Positions 56,233 to 64,000 of a stretch of DNA of 64,000 nt are shown here, in pieces. The first letter of the stretch is position 1, and each line of letters starts with the position of its first letter. The stretch is taken from positions 682,001 to 746,000 of the forward strand of contig NZ_JGZI01000010.1 of NCBI RefSeq assembly GCF_000741705.1, given 5' to 3'. Source of the DNA: Bifidobacterium psychraerophilum (lineage in GTDB: Bacteria > Actinomycetota > Actinomycetes > Actinomycetales > Bifidobacteriaceae). The position numbers and the translations under genes were made by a program. The notes beneath the pieces are model-generated. The model made no database searches. It saw nothing but the letters and a program-made list of their open reading frames with translations, and was not told the origin of the DNA.

Positions 56233-57222
56233 ATGGCGCTTGCATCAATATCCACCGTATCCGCGTCGATTGGCGATGTGATCCTCGCCAGGCATCCCCG
56301 TGCACGGATCGCGGATGTCGACCGAGCGGTCGAGGTCATCGCATCCGCCCACCTTCTGGGACTGCACGCCTTCGGCATCGACATGCTGCTGCGGGACATC
56401 GATGGCCTTGGCGGCACAGGCGCGATGGAGCGTGGGACATCCGGCATCCCGGAGAAGACGGATGCCGAAGCTGACGATCCGACGATTATCGAGGCGGCAG
56501 ACACCATCGGTTTCCTGGCCGGGGCAATGGCGATACGCCATGCCGAACACAATGCACAGGCATCGGGCATCGGCATGATCGGCATCCGCAATGTCGGCGC
56601 TTTGGGTGTGTTGGGATCATACGTTCGGCAACTCGCACAGGACGGTTACCTGGGCATCATGATTGCCAATTCACCGGCGATCGTGGCCCCGTACAACGGC
56701 CTGCGGGCGGCGATAGGCACCAACCCCGTGGCGTATGCGGCACCCAGGGAGGACGGAAGACCCCTCGTGGTCGATTTCGCCACATCCGCGATAAGCATGA
56801 ATGAACTCCGGGAACATCAGCGATCTCAAACGGCGTTGCCTCCGGATTCGGCCATTGATCGGGACGGACATCCCACATGCGTTGCCGATGATGCAGCTGC
56901 ACTGCGAGCGAAAGACATGACCGCATCGCTGATCGGCCTCCAGGTGGAGATCTTCTCATCCGCGCTGTTGGGGTGGCGGCATGGTGACTCTGGCCGCTCC
57001 GCAAGCCTCCTGGCCATCGATCCGCGGCGTTATGGAAGCAAGACCGAAGAGCTGAGTGAAAGCATCGAGGACATATGCGCAAGCTGGACCAAGGCGGGAG
57101 GCCATGTACCCTCCCGATATGATGCGCTGTCCTCGATCGACCCGACAAGCGTTATAGACATCCCCGACGCCTCGCTGACAGCCCTTGAAAGGCTCCGCAT
57201 CGAAAGGAAGCGCGATGAGTGA
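56233..57222 (+). CDS. Ldh2-family (malate/L-lactate/sulfolactate dehydrogenase-like) protein, catalytic motif altered
   Basis: 329 aa. RAAIGTNPVAYAAPREDGRP, LVVDFATSAISMNEL and a DRDGHPT block identify the Ldh_2 family of NAD(P)H 2-oxoacid reductases (YiaK, ComC sulfolactate dehydrogenase, ureidoglycolate dehydrogenase). However the usual DSHG motif with the catalytic His reads LHAFGIDMLL here, the NSNHFG motif reads IRNVGALG, and the Lys of the ATSxxAxGK segment is missing. The protein may have a changed or lost activity. ATG 56233 is 8 bases past the GntR stop. Confidence 0.75.
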   Translation: MALASISTVSASIGDVILARHPRARIADVDRAVEVIASAHLLGLHAFGIDMLLRDIDGLGGTGAMERGTSGIPEKTDAEADDPTIIEAADTIGFLAGAMAIRHAEHNAQASGIGMIGIRNVGALGVLGSYVRQLAQDGYLGIMIANSPAIVAPYNGLRAAIGTNPVAYAAPREDGRPLVVDFATSAISMNELREHQRSQTALPPDSAIDRDGHPTCVADDAAALRAKDMTASLIGLQVEIFSSALLGWRHGDSGRSASLLAIDPRRYGSKTEELSESIEDICASWTKAGGHVPSRYDALSSIDPTSVIDIPDASLTALERLRIERKRDE

Positions 57223-58567
57223 TGCACTCGTCATCCATATCGACCCTGTTGAAGGGCCGCTCTGGCTCAGGAGAAGGATCACGGTCGATGGGGCGACCCC
57301 CGGAAGCATGGTCACCCTCAAATCCACAACCCTGCGCAATGGCATCCCCTGGTCGGCTTCGGCATCATATCTTGCCGATGCGGAGGGGAGGATCGATCTC
57401 GACACACAGACACCCGGCTTCGGCGATCACCGCAGCCCCGATGCGATGGGGCTGATCTGGGCGCAACAACCGGAAGTGGACGGTGCGTCATTCGATATCA
57501 CCACGATGCCCGCCATCGGTGAGATATCCACCACAATCACGGCCAGGGAGGAAAGCGCTACCGGGTATTACGACCATCCGCAGACCTGCGCCAGCGGCAG
57601 GATGGCATCGGCGGTACTCGTACAAGGCCTGAGGGAAGCCGATGTCAGCCGTGAGAAGCTTGATGCGGAAGGCTTGCACGGCACGGTGTTCCGTCCAAGC
57701 GGCAGTGGACCGTATCCGACGGTTATCGTGATGAACGGTTCGGGTGGCGGCATCAATGAGATCAGGGCAGCCGCATATGCCGCCCACGGCATACAGGCCG
57801 TCGCCCTCGGATACTTCAGAAGCGAGGGCCTGAGCCCCTATATATCGAACACAGCTCTTGAGTACTTTGAACAGGCCCTCGATTACGTGCAGCGGAATCT
57901 CAACCCTCTCGGAAAACCCGCCGTCAACGGGCAATCACGGGGAGGTGAGCTGACCCTACTTCTGGGAAGCCTGTACCCCGAGAAGATCGGCGCACTTGTC
58001 GCATACACCCCATCCGCCTTCATCTGCGGAGCCCAGGGCGCCGCAGATCCGAAAGAAGGATGGTCGGGGGCAACATGGAAGCTCGATGGCCGGCCTCTGG
58101 AACATCTCTGGCACAACAACGCCGGCGTAACGTGGAATCCTTGGGACGGGATGCAGCCACCCTCACGCGATCGCAACATCTATATCGACGGTTTGCATGA
58201 TCGCGCCACGGCTTCCTCTTCACGCATAGCGATCGAACACTTCACCGGCCCGGTCCTCGCAGTGAGCGGCGCCGACGACAGACTCTGGCCAGCCGGGTAT
58301 TCGGCACGCCTCGCCTTCGCCACACTGGCCCGGCACGGCCATCAATCCCAACGCCTGCATTTGGACTACCCTTACGCCGGGCACGCGATCGGCATGCCCT
58401 TCGTCCCCAGCACACAGATTTATAAGCGTCACCCTGTTTCGGGCATCGACCTATCGACCGGCGGCACCCCGCAGGGAAACGCCGAGGCAAGCGCCGACTC
58501 CTTCGCCCAAACATGCGATTTTCTCATACGATCCCTTGCACAGACCGACACCAGGGAAAGCAGATGA
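57215..58567 (+). CDS. BAAT/acyl-CoA thioesterase family alpha/beta hydrolase
   Basis: 450 aa from ATG 57215 (AAAGGAAG just upstream; overlaps the previous stop). An N-terminal beta-sandwich (IHIDPVEGPLWLRRRITVDG, the thioesterase/BAAT N-domain) precedes an alpha/beta hydrolase: VIVMNGSGGGINEIRAAAYA, nucleophile elbow VNGQSRGGELTLLL (Ser), acid in VSGADDRLWPAG and His in DYPYAGHAIGMPF. Family members cleave acyl-CoA thioesters or transfer acyl groups to glycine/taurine; the bacterial substrate is unknown. The Ser nucleophile favours hydrolase over the Cys-type transferase. Confidence 0.85.
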   Translation: MSDALVIHIDPVEGPLWLRRRITVDGATPGSMVTLKSTTLRNGIPWSASASYLADAEGRIDLDTQTPGFGDHRSPDAMGLIWAQQPEVDGASFDITTMPAIGEISTTITAREESATGYYDHPQTCASGRMASAVLVQGLREADVSREKLDAEGLHGTVFRPSGSGPYPTVIVMNGSGGGINEIRAAAYAAHGIQAVALGYFRSEGLSPYISNTALEYFEQALDYVQRNLNPLGKPAVNGQSRGGELTLLLGSLYPEKIGALVAYTPSAFICGAQGAADPKEGWSGATWKLDGRPLEHLWHNNAGVTWNPWDGMQPPSRDRNIYIDGLHDRATASSSRIAIEHFTGPVLAVSGADDRLWPAGYSARLAFATLARHGHQSQRLHLDYPYAGHAIGMPFVPSTQIYKRHPVSGIDLSTGGTPQGNAEASADSFAQTCDFLIRSLAQTDTRESR

Positions 58568-59445
58568 AAGGAACCGAGGATATGCTCACCGAAAGCTACA
58601 CCGAGGAATGGAGACATTGGCACGACGCTCGCGTCGATGGACTGAACGCACCCTACGGGTGGCTGTCCCTGATCAGCCAGGACTGGCTTGAGGACAACGT
58701 CCCGCAACGCATAGACGGGATACCCGGCACCTGGCTGCTCAGGGATGGCGAAGTAAGCTATCTTCCGGATCCACAGGGCGAAGCCGTCTTCATAGACAAG
58801 CAGATCGCCACACAGCCGACGCATATTCCGCTCGGATATAACCCCAACTGCGGGTTCGGATCCAGCGTTGAGATTTCATATCGCGATCTTGAGATCGAGC
58901 TCATCGCCCGAAGCACCGATGGGGATCGACGCATCGTGGGTGTGCGCGTCCGCGATCCGCAGCAGGCGCTCCTGCGCCATATCGACGATATCCCCACGTA
59001 TCCGCTCTCGGAGCGCTGGATCGTGCCGATGCGCTTTCGTGAGGATGAGGCTCAGTTGTTCCCGGCCCAAACGGTCGAACAGCATGTGTATGAAACCATC
59101 TACCACTTCGGCCAGATCGAGACGAGCATGGAGGGTCAGGACTTCATATTCGATGTGAACGGCAAGAAACGTCCGGACGGTTATGAAACCATCGTGCATC
59201 TTCGGGATGCGAGCAATGGAAAAACAACCTACGGCGCGGGACGCTTCGTCATGATGATGCTTGATGAGATCAGGAACGCCACGACACTGGACCTGAACCG
59301 TCTGGTCACCTTCCCCTGCGCTGTCACCAACTTCGTGACATGTCCCCTGCCGCCGCTGCGCAACCGTGTTCCGTTCGAGATCACGGCTGGCGAGCAGTTG
59401 CCCGTCGAACACATCGAGCAACGAATCCAGACCTTCCACGGGTAG
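58564..59445 (+). CDS. DUF1684 domain protein
   Basis: 293 aa from ATG 58564 (ATGA overlap); ATG 58582 with AAAGGA upstream is an alternative. EEWRHWHDARVDGLNAPYGW LSLISQDWLE start motif, YNPNCGFGSSVEISY-like strands, then DFIFDVNGKKRP, and C-terminal RLVTFPCAVTNFVTCPLPPL RNRVP are DUF1684 hallmarks (the N/D-F...YNP...CPLPPxxNxL pattern). Function of the family unknown. Last gene of the operon, before a strong hairpin. Confidence 0.85.
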   Translation: MKGTEDMLTESYTEEWRHWHDARVDGLNAPYGWLSLISQDWLEDNVPQRIDGIPGTWLLRDGEVSYLPDPQGEAVFIDKQIATQPTHIPLGYNPNCGFGSSVEISYRDLEIELIARSTDGDRRIVGVRVRDPQQALLRHIDDIPTYPLSERWIVPMRFREDEAQLFPAQTVEQHVYETIYHFGQIETSMEGQDFIFDVNGKKRPDGYETIVHLRDASNGKTTYGAGRFVMMMLDEIRNATTLDLNRLVTFPCAVTNFVTCPLPPLRNRVPFEITAGEQLPVEHIEQRIQTFHG

Positions 59446-59513
59446 ACGATCCGCCCCTCACCGGAACGGCATACGGCCGGCGCCCCTCGCGGAGACGCGG
59501 AAGCACCCGACGG

Positions 59514-59554
59514 ATGATTGTGGCCCGAAGCGTTCAGCCTCGGGCCACAATCAT
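59514..59554. terminator. large hairpin between the importer operon and the LPxTG gene
   Basis: ATGATTGTGGCCCGA and TCGGGCCACAATCAT are 15 perfect pairs with an 11-base loop, between convergent genes. No long T-run on either side, but the stem is strong and is well placed to end both units. Confidence 0.65.
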
Positions 59555-59620
59555 CGGCTACATCATCCGCTACATCATCCGGCAGGATCCCGCATCATAT
59601 ATCCCCTGCCGGTAATGCCG

Positions 59621-62342
59621 TTATCCTTTACGGGCCGATGACCTTCTGTTCAAGGCCGTGATGCCAAGACCCGCTCCGAGCATCACCAGCACTGCAACCA
59701 CAACGGCTGCGATATCTGCCCCTGTGCGTGCGAGCTTCTTCTCGGCCACGGTGCTCCCTGTCGGGGACTTAGGCGTTGATGATGTCGATGTGGGAGGGGT
59801 GGAGGAGGTCGTGTGCGGGGTTGACGGTACCTTCACCTTCACGGTGGTGGTGCACTCCGGGGTGGTGGATTGCTTCTCGACGGTGCAGTTCGAGGTCGGT
59901 GGATCGAAGCCTTCGGGAGGGGTCCCCTCCCCCGAGACCATATTCGTTATTGCGGCACCGTTAGCCGCCTTGTCGGACACCGCCACCTTATACGTGATGG
60001 TTACGGATTGCCCTGTCTTCAGCGGGCCCGTCCAGGTCAGCTTGCTGCCTTCCTGTGTGATCTCGCCTGTCTGGGTACCGGCGATGGTCGCTTTGGCCGA
60101 ACCTTTCACATAAGCCGCATTGCCGAGTGCCTTGGAGAGATCATCCACGATCGTAGCCGGATCGAGGTCGAGATTTCCGGTGTTGCTGCCTGTCACGGTA
60201 TAGGTGATCGTATCCCCACGCCGCACCGATGAGGATGCCTTGACGTCGGAAGTCTTCTCGACATGCAGTCCGGCAGCACCCTTGGTATTGCCGATGTTGC
60301 CGAGCTCAACGGAAAGATCCTGCGCCGAAACCGTGAATGCAACGGGCTTCGAGTCGAGGAGATAACCCTGCGGGGACTTCGTCTCCACCAGTGAATACCT
60401 GCCCCAGGCCAGACCGCTCACCTTGATGCTGCCGGCCGTGGCATCCGAATCATTGGCCCCGTTATCGACAACGCTTGCCTTGCTGCCATCGGATGAGGTG
60501 ATCGTCCATTCGGAACCCGCCAGCAATCCAGCGCTCGATGAATCGATCTTGGACCATCCGACGCTTCCGGGAACCTGAGTGACGGTGTTGGTCAGGGTCA
60601 CCTTTGTGGTCGCGTTCTGGCATCCCACCGTCACCTCATTCGGCGAAAAGGACGGGTCGGCCCAATTGAGCGCCGCCGTGTCTGCGGGTTTGTCCTCTGT
60701 GAACGACACTCTGGCGCCCCGTGGGAATCTGCTGACTGCTGACCGCCGTTCCATCGGCTTTGACGGTCAATCTCCCGCTTCCGGCCGCGTACGTCGCATC
60801 GCTGTCGCTCGATCGAGCTTCACCGTTGGCGGCGCAGTACTGGTAGCTGCCTGCCGGATAACTGTAGTTGACCGTGTATTCCTGCGATGGATCCACCGCC
60901 GATGCGGCATTTCCCGTAATCCGCTTCTCCACGGAAACATCGCCTGTGGTGTAGGTCGGCACCGTGGCGCTCGACTCATTCGAAGTCACCGTATTATCCG
61001 AGGTATCCTGACCGGTCGCGGTCGCCGTATTATCGAAGCTTCCGGCCGCGGCTTCGTCCGCGGTTAACGGTCCATAGCTACCCTTGCATGTCATGGAATT
61101 CGCCGGCGTCAGTCCGCCTTGCGGTTCGACGCAGCTGATGGTGCCGTTACTGGACTGTCCGTTGATTTTAGGATCGCTTACTGCGATATTCCTCAAGGTT
61201 TCATCCCCGGTATTCGTCACCAGGAAGGAGTAGGGAACCATGTCTCCAGCCTTGAATACCGTCTGCGTCGTACCACCGTTCGTGGTGTCGTGGTTGACGG
61301 TCTTCACCAGGTTCAGTGCGTTCAGAGCCTTCACTGATTTCACGGTCACCGTTCTCAGCAGATGGGCCTCGTGGCCGCCGCCGGTTGACGAGGCGAAGCC
61401 GAATTTCACCGTGGATGGCAGAGGGGTGGTCAAGGTATACGTGGAATTGACCACACCATTGAGGTATACGGTTACGGTCGGATTCGGCTCCGCATCACTT
61501 GTGGGTGAAATAACAACGCGCACGAGGGTGCCATTGTTCGAACCACTCTGCCCCGCCACTGGCGGCTGCGTTTCAAGAAGCGAGCTGCTGCTTGAGTATG
61601 ACCCGTTGGAATTCTGTTGCAGGCAGTAGCCTGAGGTCCCGTTACCCGCGCCTCGAAGTGCAACACTGTTCGGCGTCCGTTGCGTTGACGGCGAGGTGCA
61701 GGAAGTGCCTACATACGGCTGCGCTGCATAATTGCCGTATACATCGAGCCCCAATCCCAGCACGCCGTTATTGACACCGGACTGGTTCTCTATGCTCGCA
61801 TATCCGAGCGCTCCACCGTAACCGCTTCCGCTCGGTCCGGTTTTATCGAGTGTGTAAGAGCCATCCGTCAGGAAGAAACCGATGCCATCCGCCCCTCCGA
61901 GTCCTGCACCGCTGGTGTGGAACTGGTACTGGTAGAAGCTGATATCCAGACCCTCGCGTGAAGGTACCGCACGGTTGAACAGCACATCGCTGGCAGTACC
62001 GCCGGAATTATCCGTCAGCTGCAGGAAACCGTTGCTCTGCCCGGTGAGGTAGCCCGTGTCCTGCGTCTTGCTGCATGCTCCCAGAGTCGATTGCCCCGCC
62101 TGCGGCGACGTCGTGGCGGCGGTGAGGCATGCCCCTCCGAAAGGCAGCCAATGCGAATCCTGGACACTTGAACCGGTGAAATCCTCATTGACCAGAACAG
62201 AACCCACGCCGTCATCTGCGGAGGCGGATTGTGGAGCGATCAACGCTCCAAGCGACAGCATGGCGAGCACTACGAAAAAGGACACAATTTGCATATTGTG
62301 CCCTAAGAAATGTATTGATTTTTTCCCCATGCCGGACAGCAT
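59621..62342 (-). pseudogene. lectin-like LPxTG surface protein split by a frameshift
   Basis: N-terminal frame (from 62342): signal peptide IVSFFVVLAMLSLGALIAPQ ending at SASA, a legume-lectin-like domain (GGADGIGFFLTDGSYTLDKT and NSVALRG), then DUF11-like repeats. The C-terminal frame continues with ARVSFTEDKPADTAALNWAD, a SpaA-like prealbumin domain (GRYSLVETKSPQGYLLDSKP), another DUF11 repeat, a Thr/Pro/Ser wall-spanning segment and LARTG, membrane helix and basic tail. The frames join as IPTG-ARVSF if one G of the GGGG run at 60717-60720 is removed. A single-base insertion, a switching site or a sequencing error would all fit. Confidence 0.8.
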
Positions 62343-62496
62343 AGCAAAACCTTGTGATTTTCAGTATTGACCAAAGCCATTCCAAGACAATGAACGCTAC
62401 GCATGGCAGACGACATCCCGGGCATACCCGGGCAAGCTTTCTGCAGGACCGTTGCCTTGCAAGGCTTCTCCTATATGGATAATTCAGGAAAAGAAA

Positions 62497-62527
62497 ATCG
62501 GGGCACGCCAATGACGCGTGCCCCGAT
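62497..62527 (-). terminator. intrinsic terminator after the PAP2 gene
   Basis: ATCGGGGCACGC / GCGTGCCCCGAT stem followed on the minus strand by TTTTCTTTTCC; 58 bases past the stop of the phosphatase gene. Confidence 0.85.
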
Positions 62528-62584
62528 ACCCGCCGGCGATCAACAGCCGGATGAAAACACTGAAATTTCTGTGCTACAAGGTAA

Positions 62585-64000
62585 TCAGCTATTCCGACGA
62601 CGGATCCTCATCACAACCAAGGATGCGCCCATCAGCAGGATCACGATCGAAACCGTTCCAAGCGCCAGAACGTCAGAACCCGTTTTGGCCAGAGGTGTGG
62701 AAGATTCCTTGCCTGTGGAGACATGCGCCGGGGTACCGCTGTTGCCGCCCTTGCCGCCGGAGGGATTGCCCTGCTTCGCGCTCTTACCCGGATTGGGCGT
62801 GGAGGGCGAATTCGATCCCCCATTCCCCGTATCGTTTGATGAGGCCTTGACCACACTCGGCACGCTTTGCCCGGCGGTCACCGACAGCACGTTGCCCTTG
62901 CTGTCCAAGGTCACCTTCGCGCTCATCGCCGAAGCGAGATCCAGGTTGTAGTACCCCTGTGAGGAGGATTGCAGAGGATTGCCGGAAACCGGCAGCGCCG
63001 TCTTCGCCAGAACTTCGCGACGCTGCGCACTCGTCAGTGTGGGATAGGCAACGGTCAGCAGGTTCTCGGCGCCCTGCGGCACCTGTTCGACCGAAGTAGA
63101 GACAGCTTTCTGCAAAGCAGTCGTCTGGTTGCCGCTGGCGGTGAATCCATAGGTCATACGGCTTTGATAGGCCTTGATGGCGGAGCTGCGGTCGGTCACC
63201 GCCTGCGTGGATACCGGATCGACGAATGCATTCGTGTATCCATTCGCACCGTTGGCACCGGTCGCCTCAATGCATTGCGCGAGTGTGGAACCGTAGCCGC
63301 TGGCGGCGCACTGCTTGGACAGATATGCCACCAATTCCTGCCGCGCCGGCTGCAACTGGTCCTTCACGAAGGTGGGATCGGACCAGCGCGCGACGTTGGC
63401 CACATCACCATCGATTCTTCCGCCGATGATATCCAAGGGATAATGAACGCCGAGAACAATCCTGTTATTGCCTGCTTCCGAACCGCGGGCCAGAATCTCG
63501 GGAGCCAACTCGGGCAGCAATGTCGCCAAGCCGACGGCTCCGGAAGTCGCGTAAGTGGTATGTCCCGATGGGAAGGAGCCCGAGGTCACCATCGAATCGT
63601 ATGAAGGATCATGCTTGGAACCATTCGAGTCCGTCCATACCGGAACCTTGACGATGTCTACCGTCGCATCAAGCCCGGCAGCAGGATAGCCCGCATTCGT
63701 GCGGTCCACATAAGGGCGTGGGTGGTTGAAGGTGTTCTTGGCCTTGGACGTGGACAGGTAATCCCCCAAGGTGGACACGCCATAACCGGTCTGGTTGGTC
63801 TGGGTGAAGAGCTTGGTGAAAATGGGCAGGCTGCCATCGGCGATGCCTTGTGACAGGTATTTGCCCAGCACAGGACCCAATGAATCGGGCAGGGTCTCCC
63901 CCAGCTTATAGTCGGAGTCGATCAGCGCGCGCTGCTGCTGAGCCGTGGGGTTGGTGCCATCGGAACCTTTCGCGGCGGCCTTGTTGATGGCGCTGGTGAG
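62585..64000 (-). CDS. wall-anchored PAP2-family acid phosphatase (runs off window)
   Basis: The frame is open from the window edge (LTSAINKAAAKGSDGTNPTA) to 62585, at least 471 aa. PAP2 motifs: AKNTFNHPRPY (KxxxxxxRP), SFPSGHTTYATSGA (PSGH) and NNRIVLGVHYPLDIIGG (RxxxxxHxxxD). A Ser/Asn/Gly linker precedes the sortase signal LAKTG, hydrophobic helix and basic tail. Probably an extracellular phosphatase with broad phosphomonoester range; the N-terminus and signal peptide lie outside the window. Confidence 0.9.
   Translation of the reverse strand, partial: LTSAINKAAAKGSDGTNPTAQQQRALIDSDYKLGETLPDSLGPVLGKYLSQGIADGSLPIFTKLFTQTNQTGYGVSTLGDYLSTSKAKNTFNHPRPYVDRTNAGYPAAGLDATVDIVKVPVWTDSNGSKHDPSYDSMVTSGSFPSGHTTYATSGAVGLATLLPELAPEILARGSEAGNNRIVLGVHYPLDIIGGRIDGDVANVARWSDPTFVKDQLQPARQELVAYLSKQCAASGYGSTLAQCIEATGANGANGYTNAFVDPVSTQAVTDRSSAIKAYQSRMTYGFTASGNQTTALQKAVSTSVEQVPQGAENLLTVAYPTLTSAQRREVLAKTALPVSGNPLQSSSQGYYNLDLASAMSAKVTLDSKGNVLSVTAGQSVPSVVKASSNDTGNGGSNSPSTPNPGKSAKQGNPSGGKGGNSGTPAHVSTGKESSTPLAKTGSDVLALGTVSIVILLMGASLVVMRIRRRNS

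Noticed and set aside
59558-59581. Tandem 12-base repeat CTACATCATCCG x2
   Set aside because: Only two copies, no context suggesting function.
1-64000. CRISPR array or rRNA operon
   Set aside because: No regularly spaced repeats and no rRNA-like sequence seen in the window.

Overview
The window looks like the chromosome of a Bifidobacterium or a close relative in the Bifidobacteriaceae. This rests on moderately high GC, the actinobacterial division order ftsZ-sepF-yggT-divIVA-lspA-rluA, a second long DivIVA-domain protein, a non-mevalonate isoprenoid pair (dxr-ispG), a TPP-riboswitch thiM-thiE set and sortase-anchored surface proteins. The genus is an inference; no rRNA is present.

Layout. 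1-19018 is a conserved core, mostly on the minus strand: dnaE (partial), rluA-like, lspA, divIVA, yggT, sepF, ftsZ, dus, glyS, the plus-strand thiamin block (riboswitch, thiM, thiE, thiamin-binding protein), then uppS, recO, a membrane-anchored alpha/beta hydrolase, ispG, dxr and a 600-residue DivIVA-domain protein. At 19256 lies tRNA-Val(TAC). An AT-richer decayed genomic island starts there and ends near 27560 in an imperfect copy of the tRNA 3' end. It carries an integrase remnant ending inside the tRNA, a frameshifted DUF4145 remnant, an alpha/beta hydrolase, a GNAT enzyme, a decayed HTH gene, an FRG-domain gene facing an Mrr-like nuclease/nSTAND NTPase gene, and a probable decayed replication initiator. 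This is the most defence-like part of the window.

27907-37104 is accessory: a TPR protein, a small phosphatase/arsenate-reductase-like protein, several GNATs, a DUF805 membrane protein, an ArsB/NhaD-type permease, a complete DUF262 (GmrS-like) protein plus a small remnant of a second one, and a serine recombinase with a hix-like palindrome upstream. 37251-40322 encodes a large LPxTG-type surface protein with a 13-base poly-G tract before its signal-peptide core, a likely phase-variation switch.

41020-52709 holds small stress, transport and regulatory units: GNATs (one frameshifted), an XRE/membrane-protein pair, a guanidine-III riboswitch with an SMR guanidinium exporter, a PhzF-like protein, TetR, a MarR-nitroreductase-DUF1304 operon with tandem operator repeats, a TetR-controlled ABC-2 exporter and a parallel beta-helix protein. 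52938-59445 is a seven-gene operon: an SsuABC/TauABC-like importer, a GntR regulator, a divergent Ldh2-family protein that lacks the usual catalytic His motif, a BAAT/acyl-CoA-thioesterase-like hydrolase and a DUF1684 protein; its substrate is unknown. The window ends with a frameshifted lectin-like LPxTG surface protein and a cell-wall-anchored PAP2 phosphatase that runs off the edge.
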